A DNA stretch of 64,000 bases from Cupriavidus sp. WGlv3. Its GTDB lineage: Bacteria > Pseudomonadota > Gammaproteobacteria > Burkholderiales > Burkholderiaceae. Of the stretch, positions 1-7,884 are shown piece after piece (the first letter of the stretch is position 1; every line of letters starts with the position of its first letter). The notes under the pieces are model-generated. The model had not been told where the DNA came from and did not search any database. It saw only the letters and a program-made list of their open reading frames with translations. The stretch covers positions 1 to 64,000 of the forward strand of contig NZ_JALHRX010000017.1 of assembly GCF_023952475.1 (NCBI RefSeq), read 5' to 3'. Position numbers and translations under genes: made by a program.

Positions 1-1
1 C

Positions 2-178
2 TTCCGCTGCCCGGGCGTGCCGGTGGTGCCGCTGCTGTCGATCGGCTTCTGCCTGTTCCTGATGGCCCACCTGCAGGCGCTGACCTGGGCCGCCTTCCTG
101 GTGTGGCTGGCGCTGGGGCTGGTGATCTACTTCGCCTATGCGCGGCGCAATGCCGTGCTGCACAGCGCCGCCAGGTAG
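2..178 (+). CDS. Amino-acid permease, C-terminal end only (APC family)
   Basis: The reading frame is open from the window edge to a TAG at 176-178 and gives about 58 residues. They form two hydrophobic helices (PLLSIGFCLFLMAHL and TWAAFLVWLALGLVIYFAYA) followed by a short basic tail (ARRNAVLHSAAR). A proline-rich entry, two terminal helices and a YARRNA-like tail match the end of cationic amino-acid/APC permeases, which import amino acids across the inner membrane. The start and the substrate-binding helices lie outside the window, so the substrate cannot be told. It converges on the cupin gene on the opposite strand. Confidence 0.6.
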   Translation, partial: FRCPGVPVVPLLSIGFCLFLMAHLQALTWAAFLVWLALGLVIYFAYARRNAVLHSAAR

Positions 179-252
179 ACGCCAATACGGAGGGTGAAAC
201 GACCCGTGGAACCACAAGTCCTCCACCCCCTCCCGGTCAGAGGCCGGGAACC

Positions 253-654
253 CTATTTCGCAGGCACCACCAGCGGCGAACCCTTCGTGACGATATAGGT
301 TGCCAATTCCGATGCCAGGCCGCTGCCAACATTCCGTGCTGAATGCGGCGTGCCTGCCGGGATGAACAGCGATTCCCCGGCCTTCAGCGTCACCGGCCGC
401 TGATCGCCAAGCTGATACTCAAGGCTGCCCTGTAATACATGGGCAATCTCTTCACCCGGGTGCGCGTGCCTGGGCGCAAACGCGCCCGGTTCAAAATCCA
501 CGCGCACCTGAATGCCTTCCTTGCCCGCGACGCTGAGTTCATGGCTGACCAGGTCGGCCCGATGGATGCCCGGTGCTTGTGCGTGGGCGTTGTGGATCGT
601 TGCGGCAAGGCAGGCGACGGTCATGGCGGCGGTTGCAAACTTCGCGAGATTCAT
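253..654 (-). CDS. Secreted single-domain cupin protein
   Basis: 133 residues. It starts with a clear signal peptide (MNLAKFATAAMTVACLAATIHNAHA, cleavage after AHA), so the product is probably periplasmic. The rest is one conserved beta-barrel cupin domain: motif 1 is G-x-FAPRHAHPGEEIAHVLQG, with two His and a Glu as likely metal ligands, and motif 2 is AGESLFIPAGTPHSARN. The start was chosen at the ATG at 652-654 because a GGAGGA sits about ten bases upstream (664-669) and the signal peptide begins there; a longer in-frame extension has neither. Substrate unknown; secreted cupins of this type are often annotated only as cupin-domain proteins. It lies tail to tail with the permease remnant. 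Confidence 0.8.
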   Translation of the reverse strand: MNLAKFATAAMTVACLAATIHNAHAQAPGIHRADLVSHELSVAGKEGIQVRVDFEPGAFAPRHAHPGEEIAHVLQGSLEYQLGDQRPVTLKAGESLFIPAGTPHSARNVGSGLASELATYIVTKGSPLVVPAK

Positions 655-929
655 TTGGGAGTGTCCTCCGTTCGGGTTGGGATATATGCAAGCAGCGGAT
701 ATACGTTGCCTGAGCAGCATTGAACGATGCGGATGTATCCCGGCTGTAGCGAACCGCGGCACTTAATGTATTCGTTCGTATCAGCGGGTTGCGCCGCTAC
801 GTTGTCATACAAAACGCCCGACAGCCCGCCGCCGCGGCGTGTTCAGATGCAAGCCCTATCCTGAAATCGCACCTCACATCCGCCCGGATGTGCGTGTGGA
901 GGCAACCCTCCGCATCAAAGGAAAACGCC

Positions 930-1415
930 GTGCACCCTATCCTCAAGTCCCTTTCAGCCGCTGGCATTGCAGCCGCATTCTGTGCGAGCGCCTCCGCGCA
1001 ACCCGCACAAGACGCCAGCCGCCCGCCTGCCATCCTTCCCCTCGGCAGCGAGCCGGCACCGAAGCTGCTGCCCTACGCGGCGCTGCCCGAGCCGCTCGCG
1101 CGCGGCGTCGTCATCGTCCAGTTTCGCACCGAGAATTTCCGCGTCATGCCGGTATTCGGCAATGCCGCCGCCGGGATCTCGCCTCGCATCGGGCACCTGC
1201 ACGTGACGGTTGACGATACTCCTGGCACCTGGGCCCATACGAGCGAGGATCCGATCATCGTGGTCGGGCTCACGCCGGGGCCACACAGGCTGCGCCTGGA
1301 GCTGGCCGATCCCGGCCACAAGATCCTCGCCACCGAGGTGGTCGCCATCACGGTGCCTGACGTGAAGGCCTCCGGATCGTCGCAGGCATCGCAGTCCGGA
1401 TCCCACCGGCATTGA
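930..1415 (+). CDS. DUF6130-like periplasmic protein
   Basis: 161 residues from a GTG start at 930, preceded by AAAGGA at a normal distance. The N-terminus is a signal peptide (SLSAAGIAAAFCASASAQ). The mature part has the pattern GHLHVTVDDTPGTWAHTSEDPIIVVGLTPGPHRLRLELADPGHKILA, a beta-rich domain with several His that I associate with the DUF6130 family. Function is not known. The His-rich HLH and PGPH segments could bind metal, but that is inference. The Ser/Gln/His-rich tail SGSSQASQSGSHRH looks disordered. The stop lies 74 bases before the LysR start chosen for the next gene. Confidence 0.65.
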   Translation: MHPILKSLSAAGIAAAFCASASAQPAQDASRPPAILPLGSEPAPKLLPYAALPEPLARGVVIVQFRTENFRVMPVFGNAAAGISPRIGHLHVTVDDTPGTWAHTSEDPIIVVGLTPGPHRLRLELADPGHKILATEVVAITVPDVKASGSSQASQSGSHRH

Positions 1416-1489
1416 AGCACCCGCACAACGTTTTCATTTGCTGGACAAGGAAGGTAAGATTTGGCAACAAGCTCAACATTGGACCTACC

Positions 1490-2383
1490 GTGGATCTGGC
1501 GGCCCTGGCTGACTTCAATCTCGTTGCTGCGCAAGGAGGCTTCGGCAAGGCCAGCCGATACAGCGGCCGCCCCAAGGCGACGCTGTCCCGGCGCGTGATG
1601 GATCTGGAGGATAGCCTCGGTGTACGGCTGTTCGAGCGCGGCACCCGCTCGCTCAAGCTCACCGAGGCAGGCCGCGCGCTATACGAACGCACGCATCCGC
1701 TCGTGGCCGAAATCCTGGAAGCCGGGGACCTTGCCGCAACAGGCTTGTCGACTCCCAGAGGACGCCTGCGCATCAGCGCGCCGGTGCTGTTTTCCCACAC
1801 CATGATCGGCAAGCTTGCCGCTGGCTTCGCCAGGGCCTACCCCGATGTGGTGCTGGAAATCAACGCCGAGGACCGGAATGTCGATTTGGTCGAAGAGAAC
1901 TACGATGTGGCCATTCGGGTGAATCCACGGCCCAACGAAATGCTGGTGGGTCGCTGTTTTGCGCGTGACGAGATGCTGGTGGTCGCGCCCGCCTCCATGC
2001 CCGTTCCGCAGGGTCAGGACGGCGATGTCTTCGACGTGCCGGCCGTGGTGCTTGCCAGTGGCTTCGACAGCGGGCATTGGATCTTCACGCACGAAGGCCG
2101 CCAGATCACGCTCAATCCCCGGGAACGCCTGCGCATGTCCTCGCTTATTCCGGTTCGCGATGCGGTGCTGGCTGGTGCCGGTGTTGGCCTGCTACCGCGC
2201 TCGTTGCTGAGCTTACCTTGCGTAGACAGGGCAGCATTGAACATATGGGGTCCTGTCCCGGACCGCCCCATCGAGTTGTGGGTATTGCATTCATCCCGAC
2301 GGCTCTCGAGTTCAAAAGTCAACGCCTTCATCGATTATCTGAGCAACGCGTTTCCTGAGCGCAAGCTGTTTGCGGCGGAATGA
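1490..2383 (+). CDS. LysR-family transcriptional regulator
   Basis: About 297 residues. The N-terminal winged helix-turn-helix runs over roughly residues 1-60 (AALADFNLVAAQGGFGKASRYSGRPKATLSRRVMDLEDSLGVRLFERGTRSLKLTEAG). A type-2 periplasmic-like co-inducer domain follows (GRLRISAPVLFSHTMIGKLAAGFARAYPDV...). The GTG at 1490 was chosen because it places the HTH at the usual distance from the N-terminus; the ribosome site is weak and an earlier TTG at 1412 cannot be excluded. It converges on the ene-reductase gene, so its target may be that gene or the upstream DUF6130-like gene. The effector is not predictable. Confidence 0.85.
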   Translation: MDLAALADFNLVAAQGGFGKASRYSGRPKATLSRRVMDLEDSLGVRLFERGTRSLKLTEAGRALYERTHPLVAEILEAGDLAATGLSTPRGRLRISAPVLFSHTMIGKLAAGFARAYPDVVLEINAEDRNVDLVEENYDVAIRVNPRPNEMLVGRCFARDEMLVVAPASMPVPQGQDGDVFDVPAVVLASGFDSGHWIFTHEGRQITLNPRERLRMSSLIPVRDAVLAGAGVGLLPRSLLSLPCVDRAALNIWGPVPDRPIELWVLHSSRRLSSSKVNAFIDYLSNAFPERKLFAAE

Positions 2384-2451
2384 TTCCGTCAATCCGTTGC
2401 CGCGACGGATCGAACCCGCCCTGTCACGTGGCCACGCGGATTGGCGAAGAA

Positions 2452-2480
2452 GAAAAAAGAGCCATCCCGCTGGATGGCTC
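2452..2480 (-). terminator. Rho-independent terminator of the ene-reductase gene
   Basis: A perfect 9-bp stem (GAGCCATCC at 2459-2467 with GGATGGCTC at 2472-2480) with a 4-base loop. On the minus strand it is followed by six T (complement of the A run 2452-2457). It lies about 85 bases past the stop of the ene-reductase gene and faces the LysR gene. Confidence 0.85.
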
Positions 2481-2564
2481 AACGCTCCATAGGGAGCACC
2501 ATTCTGGCGCCCGTATCCGGAACGGACGGGTCTCCGTTCTCTCTATCGACCAGATCGCCCGCGA

Positions 2565-3650
2565 TCAGGCGACATTGGCCACAACGTTCGCCGTGGCCAT
2601 CCTGGGATAGTCGGTGTAGCCCTCGGCCCCGCCGCCGTAGAACGTCACCTGGTCGGCCTCATTCATCGGTTCGCCGGCGCGAAGCCGGTCCACGGCATCA
2701 GGATTGGCAAGCGCCCATCGGCCAATCGGGGCCATGTCCGCCAGTCCTGCTTCAATATCTTTTCCGACGGAAGCGATCGGCCGGTTGATTCGATTGACAA
2801 GCAGTATTCCGCGCCACATGGCGCGAATGTCCTTCAGCAATGGCTCGTCACCGCCGTGCGCGAGATGCAGGTAGGCAAGGTCGAGCTTCGCCAGTTCGCC
2901 AACCAGATGGCGATATACGTCGCCATAATGCTCGCCCTCGTCGATGCCACCCAGGCGCGAGCCGGGCGACAGGCGGATGCCGGTACGATCGGCGCCGATC
3001 TCGGCCGATACCGCGGCCGCTACTTCCATCGCAAACCGGATCCGGTTCGGGATCGAACCGCCATAGTTGTCCATGCGCGTGTTGGCGTTGGGAGCGAGGA
3101 ACTGCTGGATCAGGTAGCCGTTGGCGCCGTGGATTTCCACGCCGTCGGCTCCCGCAGCTACCGCCATTGCGGCAGCACGTCGAAAGTCGGAAACGGTGGC
3201 CAGCAACTCCATTTGCGTCAAGGCACGCGGCACCGGAACCGGCAGCATGCCCGAGGGAGTGTAGAGCTCGACGTTCGGCGCAATTGCCGATGGCGCAACG
3301 GCCTGCCGGCCGTGCGGTGTATTGGCCGGATGCGACATGCGGCCTGCATGCATAAGCTGGATGAACAGGTGGCCGCCTTTGGCGTGCACGGCATCGGCTA
3401 CCTTGCGCCAGCCGGCAACATGCGCTTCGGTATGGATGCCAGGGGAATTGGGAAACCCTTGCCCGTCCTCCGATGGCTGCGTGCCCTCGGTAATCAGCAG
3501 TCCAAGCGAGGCCCGTTGCCCATAGTATTCGGCAGCCAGCGGTCCGGGCGTGCCATCGGCTAGCGCGCGACTCCGTGTAAGCGGAGACATCGCGAGTCGA
3601 TGCTTCAGGGTCATGCGCCCTACGCGGACCGGATCCCAGATGGTGGTCAT
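2565..3650 (-). CDS. nemA: Old Yellow Enzyme family alkene reductase (NemA/XenB type)
   Basis: 361 residues forming an FMN-binding TIM barrel. Recognisable pieces: N-terminal WDPVRVGRMTLKHRLAMSPLTRSRA, LLITEGTQPSEDGQGFPNSPGI, LFIQLMHAGRMSHPAN, and the substrate-site segment EIHGANGYLIQQFLAPNANTRMDNYGG, in which the His/Asn pair that binds the activating group is kept. The C-terminal YGGGAEGYTDYP is typical of N-ethylmaleimide/xenobiotic reductases. Such enzymes reduce activated C=C bonds or nitro groups with NAD(P)H in the cytoplasm. The ATG at 3648-3650 has TGGAG upstream. It is divergent from the RidA gene, with 270 bases between them. The symbol denotes the family; the natural substrate is unknown. 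Confidence 0.88.
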   Translation of the reverse strand: MTTIWDPVRVGRMTLKHRLAMSPLTRSRALADGTPGPLAAEYYGQRASLGLLITEGTQPSEDGQGFPNSPGIHTEAHVAGWRKVADAVHAKGGHLFIQLMHAGRMSHPANTPHGRQAVAPSAIAPNVELYTPSGMLPVPVPRALTQMELLATVSDFRRAAAMAVAAGADGVEIHGANGYLIQQFLAPNANTRMDNYGGSIPNRIRFAMEVAAAVSAEIGADRTGIRLSPGSRLGGIDEGEHYGDVYRHLVGELAKLDLAYLHLAHGGDEPLLKDIRAMWRGILLVNRINRPIASVGKDIEAGLADMAPIGRWALANPDAVDRLRAGEPMNEADQVTFYGGGAEGYTDYPRMATANVVANVA

Positions 3651-3920
3651 TGATTGCTCCAGAAGGATGAATGGAAGAGCGCCGGACGCTTGGTGTGAAC
3701 GTTAGACCGTTCCGGATACGCGCGGTAGACCACAAAAACCAGACACCTCATCCCATATCTGGATCACTCATCCTTCGACAGCCGGATATCCGGCGCAGGA
3801 GATCGGATGGCATTTTTGCGCGTTGAAAACGCACAAATGCCGCGCATCGGATCGCCTCGCAATGCTAGTCTGGGTGCTGGATCGTCGCTCCCTGGCGGTC
3901 CTTCGCCCAAGGAGCAGATC
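3651..3920. promoter_or_regulatory. Divergent promoter region, ene-reductase / RidA
   Basis: 270 bases between two divergent starts. Two direct copies of CTCATCC flank a CCATATCTGG element near 3748-3775, a plausible regulator site between the two genes. No clear -35/-10 pair could be fixed by eye. Confidence 0.35.
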
Positions 3921-4388
3921 ATGGTTGGCAATGCGCGTTCCATCGACAAGAAGGCGACCTACTGGGGTGTCCCGTGGGAAGAGGCGTACGGCTATGCGCA
4001 GGCGGTGCAGGTGGGCAACGATATCTATGTTTCCGGCCAGCTCAGCCACGACAGCAGCGGCAACCTGGTGGCACCGGCATCCCTCGACGCAAGCGGCCGG
4101 CCGCGCGATTTTTCCATGATGGAAGCCCAGATGCGCGCCACCTACGAAAACCTGTCGGGCATTCTTGCGCGCTTCGGCGCCACACTCGACAACGTGGTCG
4201 AAGAAACGCTGTATGTGCTGGACGTGGATGCGGCATTCGCTGCCGCCGGCTCGGTGCGCAAGGAGGCGTACGGTACCGAACGGCCGCAGTGCGCAAGCAA
4301 TCTGATCGGCGTTTCCAGACTGGCCATGGCACCGCAATTGATCGAGATCGCCTGCAAGGCAGTGCTGAGGCCGGCGACGGCAGCCTGA
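3921..4388 (+). CDS. RidA/YjgF-family protein
   Basis: 155 residues with a textbook AAGGAG at 3909-3914 before the ATG at 3921. The RidA fold is visible: YGYAQAVQVGNDIYVSGQLSHDSSGNLV, then QMRATYENLSGILARFGATLDNVVEETLYVLDV, then CASNLIGVSRLAMAPQLIEIACKAVL. RidA proteins hydrolyse reactive enamine/imine intermediates released by PLP enzymes. The usual Arg of true RidA in the R-x-x-V-x-V-x-x-L region reads SNLIGVSRLA here, so this may be one of the Rid subfamilies without classical imine deaminase activity. It is divergent from the ene-reductase and convergent with the next LysR gene. The neighbourhood suggests amine or enamine chemistry. Confidence 0.82.
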   Translation: MVGNARSIDKKATYWGVPWEEAYGYAQAVQVGNDIYVSGQLSHDSSGNLVAPASLDASGRPRDFSMMEAQMRATYENLSGILARFGATLDNVVEETLYVLDVDAAFAAAGSVRKEAYGTERPQCASNLIGVSRLAMAPQLIEIACKAVLRPATAA

Positions 4389-4409
4389 CCGCGGTGGCGG
4401 GGCTTCGGT

Positions 4410-5396
4410 CTACGCGTCGCGGATAGGCTCCCGGCCCTCGATCAATGGCTTGCGCTGGGCGACAGCGGCCGCGCAGAAGCTCATGAATGCCTGGACGCGC
4501 CGGGACCTTCGGATATCCGGATGGGTGAGCAGCCAGAGTTCATCCCGCAGTTCGGGCACGACCGGGCCGACGCGCACCAGCCCGGGCATGATATCTCCCA
4601 GCATGCACGGCAGAAAGCCCAGGCCGAGCCCGGCTGCGATGGCCGCGCTGACCGCTGCGACGGAGTCGGAACGGTAGGAAATTTTGCCGGCGGCGACGCG
4701 ACGCTCGACGTACTGCGATGCCTTGAGACCGGACAATTGGCCTGCATAAGACACCCACGCGCGATCGTAGAGGCCCTCGGCCGCGGGCATGTTGCGGCCG
4801 AACTGCGTCGCACAGCCGTACGGCGCCCACGCGATGGTCGCCAGCTTGCGACCGACCAGGCTTTCCGACGGGCGCCGGGTCGCCCTGAATGCAATATCGG
4901 ATTCGTCGCGGGCAAGGTTCAAGGCGCCGTTGCCGACCAGCACCTCGACTGCCACCGCGGCATTGCGCGCCTTGAAGGCCGCGATGATGGGTGTGAGGAA
5001 GTACAGCAACAGAGAATCGCTGGTCGTGATCCGCAATGTCCCCAGCGGTCCGTGCAGGCCGCGCGAGACCCGTCTGGCGACGCTGACGACATCGAGCTCG
5101 ACGCGCTCGCACAGCGCCCGCAACTCCAATCCTTCGGCCGTGAGCCTGTAGCCGGCACGCCGCCGGTCGAACAGCGTCACGCCCAGCGCCGCTTCGGCCT
5201 GCGCTACCCTGCGCGACACCGTGGAGACGTTGATGCCGAGCCTGGTGGCGGCGATGGCACGACTGCCGCTTTCGCTGAGCGCCTTGATGATGCGCAGGTC
5301 GTCCCAGGACAGGCGCCGGGCGGCGTCGCCCGACGCCTGCCCTGCGCGCTCGTGCGCGTCATGGCCCGGCACGTGATCTGGGGATGTCGATTGCAC
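4410..5396 (-). CDS. LysR-family transcriptional regulator
   Basis: 328 residues. The HTH is at about residues 30-90 (LSWDDLRIIKALSESGSRAIAATRLGINVSTVSRRVAQAEAALGVTLFDRRRAGYRLTAEG). A co-inducer domain follows (GTLRITTSDSLLLYFLTPIIAAFKARNAAVAVEVLV). It begins at a GTG (complement of CAC at 5394-5396), 56 bases after the AhpD-like gene on the same strand. It may therefore be the last gene of the cupin/AhpD operon and regulate it or the convergent RidA gene. Effector unknown. Confidence 0.85.
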   Translation of the reverse strand: MQSTSPDHVPGHDAHERAGQASGDAARRLSWDDLRIIKALSESGSRAIAATRLGINVSTVSRRVAQAEAALGVTLFDRRRAGYRLTAEGLELRALCERVELDVVSVARRVSRGLHGPLGTLRITTSDSLLLYFLTPIIAAFKARNAAVAVEVLVGNGALNLARDESDIAFRATRRPSESLVGRKLATIAWAPYGCATQFGRNMPAAEGLYDRAWVSYAGQLSGLKASQYVERRVAAGKISYRSDSVAAVSAAIAAGLGLGFLPCMLGDIMPGLVRVGPVVPELRDELWLLTHPDIRRSRRVQAFMSFCAAAVAQRKPLIEGREPIRDA

Positions 5397-5452
5397 GTTG
5401 GTGGCTCCCGCGATGGCATCGAGATCCGCCCGCTGTTCGAGCCCCAGCCGCT

Positions 5453-5908
5453 TCAGGCTGCGGCAGCGAGGGCGGACTCGGGGGCACGGCGGAAGCTGAT
5501 GGCGAGCCGATTATAGGCATTCATCAGCCCGATGGCCATGGTGAGGTCGGCGAGTTCCTTTTCGCTGAACACCGCCGCAGCCCGTTGGAAGTCTTCGTCG
5601 GGCACATGGGTGTCGGCGACGCGGGTGACGGATTCCGTCCACGCCAGCGCCGCCTGCTCGCGCTCGCTGAACAACGGCCCCGCTTCCTGCCAGGCCTGCA
5701 CCAGCGCGAGCTTTGCCGGCGTGACGCCCTTCTTGATCAGGTCGCGGGTATGCATGTCGAGGCAATACGCACAGCCATTGATCTGGCTTACGCGCAGATA
5801 GACCAGTTCGACCAGCACGTCTTCCAGTCCTGATTGCATGACATAGCCGTATACGCCGCCAAATGCCTTGACGCCGCCCGCCGATACCTTGGTGTAGTCC
5901 AGTCTCAT
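5453..5908 (-). CDS. Carboxymuconolactone decarboxylase / AhpD-like protein
   Basis: 151 residues. The CMD core carries the redox motif CAYCLDMH (Cys-x2-Cys-x3-His) in VYLRVSQINGCAYCLDMHTRDLIKKG, the signature of AhpD-like alkylhydroperoxidases. The tail ...NAYNRLAISFRRAPES is also usual. Such proteins act as peroxidase partners or thiol oxidoreductases in the cytoplasm. TAGGAGT precedes the ATG. It lies 10 bases downstream of the secreted cupin gene, so the two are almost certainly co-transcribed, under the divergent MocR regulator. Confidence 0.88.
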   Translation of the reverse strand: MRLDYTKVSAGGVKAFGGVYGYVMQSGLEDVLVELVYLRVSQINGCAYCLDMHTRDLIKKGVTPAKLALVQAWQEAGPLFSEREQAALAWTESVTRVADTHVPDEDFQRAAAVFSEKELADLTMAIGLMNAYNRLAISFRRAPESALAAAA

Positions 5909-5918
5909 TTTCGAACTC

Positions 5919-6335
5919 CTAGTTGTCGTTGATCGTCAGTTCCTTGTCGGCCGTATCGACCACGAACACGGCCAGCAGCTTTGCCGGCCTGGTCTTGCTC
6001 GCATTGCGGCTCACCGGATGGCGGGAGCCCGGATTCTCGAAGAAGCTCTCACCCGCCTTGTAGACACGTTCCGGCTCGTCGTTCACCTTGCTGGCGATGC
6101 TGCCCGAAACGACGTAGGCATAGATGAAAGAGGACCTGGCATGGGTGTGCGGCGGCGAAGCACCGCCGGGCGGATAGACAACCTCGACAGCAATGAGCGA
6201 CTTGCCCGGGATATTGGGAATCTCCCCCGAGAAATTGGGCTTCACCGTGTCGCCAGCGCCGTGCGCCGCTGCGACCCCCGCAAAGGCCATGCCCGTTGCC
6301 GCCAGCAGGGAGAGAAGAATGCGTTGCAGTTTCAT
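5919..6335 (-). CDS. Secreted cupin protein
   Basis: 138 residues. The signal peptide is MKLQRILLSLLAATGMAFAGVAAAHG. The cupin domain has PPGGASPPHTHARSSFIYAYVVSGSI, with two His as metal ligands, and GESFFENPGSRHPVSRNAS. The start (ATG at 6333-6335) is fixed by AAGGAG (complement of 6342-6347) and by the signal peptide. It is the first gene of a cupin-AhpD pair transcribed away from the MocR regulator, which suggests the pair responds to a substrate sensed by that regulator. It is not close to the first secreted cupin (253-654) in sequence. Function otherwise unknown. Confidence 0.83.
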   Translation of the reverse strand: MKLQRILLSLLAATGMAFAGVAAAHGAGDTVKPNFSGEIPNIPGKSLIAVEVVYPPGGASPPHTHARSSFIYAYVVSGSIASKVNDEPERVYKAGESFFENPGSRHPVSRNASKTRPAKLLAVFVVDTADKELTINDN

Positions 6336-6422
6336 GTTTGGCTCCTTGGAGGCTAGAATCATGCACCCCACCTGGTTCACAAAAAAGAACCAAAAACGCA
6401 ATTTTTGAATGCACCAGAGGCG
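6336..6422. promoter_or_regulatory. Divergent promoter/operator between cupin operon and MocR gene
   Basis: The gap holds a perfect 6-bp inverted repeat, TGGTTC (6373-6378) with GAACCA (6387-6392), separated by an A-rich 8-mer. A direct repeat of ATGCACC lies at 6361-6367 and 6409-6415. MocR/GntR-type regulators usually bind repeated half-sites in the gap to their divergent target, so these are the candidate sites. Confidence 0.45.
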
Positions 6423-7838
6423 ATGACCAGCATGCTGAACCTGAAGCTGGACCGGGCGTCCGGAACCTCACTGGCGGAACAGATACGGCTGGGTATCACC
6501 GGTGCGATCGAGAGCGGCGTACTGGTTCCAGGCGCCAGGTTGCCGTCGTGGATCGACCTCGCTGCCCAGCTTGGCGTGGCGCGAGGCACTGTCAAGACTG
6601 CCTACGAGCGGCTGACCGATGCGCAACTGGTGGTTTCATCGCGCGCCGGCGGCACCCGCGTTTCCGACCATGCCGCGACCGCAAGGCCCCACGCGGAACA
6701 GGCGCGTTCGGTCGAGACCGATCTGCGCTCGGCGCTGTACCAGCATTTCCTGCCGGGTCCCGCGGTGTTCCAGATGGGCGTGCCGGCATCGGACTGCTTC
6801 CCTGCCCCGTTGTTCGCACGGCTGCGATCGCGTGCGGCACGTGACGAGGTGGAGGCGCCGGCGACTTACCCGGATCCGCGCGGCGAACACGAACTCCGCA
6901 GAGAGATCGCGGCGCACCTGGCATTGTCCCGGGCCATGGAATGCCAGCCGTCGCAGGTCTTCATTACCGCCGGCTTTACCGGCGCGCTCGGTGTCACGCT
7001 GCGGGTAATCCAGGCCGAAGGCCGGCAAGCCTGGGTCGAGAACCCGGGATTTCTTCCCAGTCGCAGAGCCATGGCACTGTCCCGGCTCACGACCGTTCCC
7101 GTCCCGGTCGATGAAGACGGCATCGACGTCGGCTACGGCCAGGCGCATGCGCCGGATGCCGCGGTGGCGCTGGTCACGGCGGGTCAGCAGGCGCCGCTGG
7201 GCCCCACACTATCACTCGGTCGCCGCGTGCAACTCCTCGAATGGGCCAGTCGCACGGGTGCCTGGATCATCGAGGACGATTACCTTGGCGAACTCCAGCT
7301 CAGGCGCCGGGCGGCTCCCGCACTGGCATCGAAGGATCGGGCCGGACGGGTCATCCATATCGGGTCGTTCAGCAAGACGCTCAGTCCGACGCTGCGGCTC
7401 GGCTTCGTGGTCGTGCCGCCTGGCCTGGTATCGCGCTTCGAAGAAGTCGTTGCCTGCCTCGCTTCCGCGCCAGGGCCGGCGGTGCAAATGGCGACCGCCG
7501 AGTTTATGCGGGATGGGCATTATCTGCGGCACCTGCGCCGCATGAAGCGCATTTACGCAGCCCGCAGCGATGCGCTTCTGGCTGCGCTCAACGCCAGGGA
7601 ATTCCAGGCCTATGCGGCAGGCCTCGCCGTAGTGGTGAGACTGCCGGACGGCGCCGACGACCAGAGGATCGCCCGGGAGGCCTATGCCTACGGGCTGGCG
7701 CCCGCACCGTTATCGGGCTGGTTCTGCTCTGCCTCCACGCAACGGTCTGGCCTGCTTCTTGGTGTCGCGACGGCAATTGAACACCAGGTTCCCGCTGCCT
7801 GCGACCGCTTGCAGCAACTGATCCGCAAATTCTCGTAG
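6423..7838 (+). CDS. MocR/PdxR-type regulator (GntR HTH fused to PLP aminotransferase fold)
   Basis: About 471 residues. Residues 1-80 are a GntR winged HTH (SLAEQIRLGITGAIESGVLVPGARLPSWIDLAAQLGVARGTVKTAYERLTDAQLV). The rest is a class I aminotransferase fold (VFITAGFTGALGVTLRVI, ...IIEDDYLGELQLR, and SFSKTLSPTLRLGF, which carries the PLP Lys). These proteins use PLP or an amino-acid/PLP adduct as a sensor rather than as an enzyme. The start is uncertain: TTG at 6405, ATG at 6423 and ATG at 6432 are in frame, and none has a strong ribosome site. It is divergent from the secreted cupin/AhpD genes, its likely target. Confidence 0.85.
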   Translation: MTSMLNLKLDRASGTSLAEQIRLGITGAIESGVLVPGARLPSWIDLAAQLGVARGTVKTAYERLTDAQLVVSSRAGGTRVSDHAATARPHAEQARSVETDLRSALYQHFLPGPAVFQMGVPASDCFPAPLFARLRSRAARDEVEAPATYPDPRGEHELRREIAAHLALSRAMECQPSQVFITAGFTGALGVTLRVIQAEGRQAWVENPGFLPSRRAMALSRLTTVPVPVDEDGIDVGYGQAHAPDAAVALVTAGQQAPLGPTLSLGRRVQLLEWASRTGAWIIEDDYLGELQLRRRAAPALASKDRAGRVIHIGSFSKTLSPTLRLGFVVVPPGLVSRFEEVVACLASAPGPAVQMATAEFMRDGHYLRHLRRMKRIYAARSDALLAALNAREFQAYAAGLAVVVRLPDGADDQRIAREAYAYGLAPAPLSGWFCSASTQRSGLLLGVATAIEHQVPAACDRLQQLIRKFS

Positions 7839-7884
7839 TTGACGGCCCCCGCATTCGTCCTGACCTATGCAAGGGCCGCTAACC

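Noticed and set aside
231-249. Short hairpin TCCCGG/CCGGGA between the permease end and the first cupin
   Set aside because: Only 6 bp with a 7-base loop and no T run; too weak to call a terminator.
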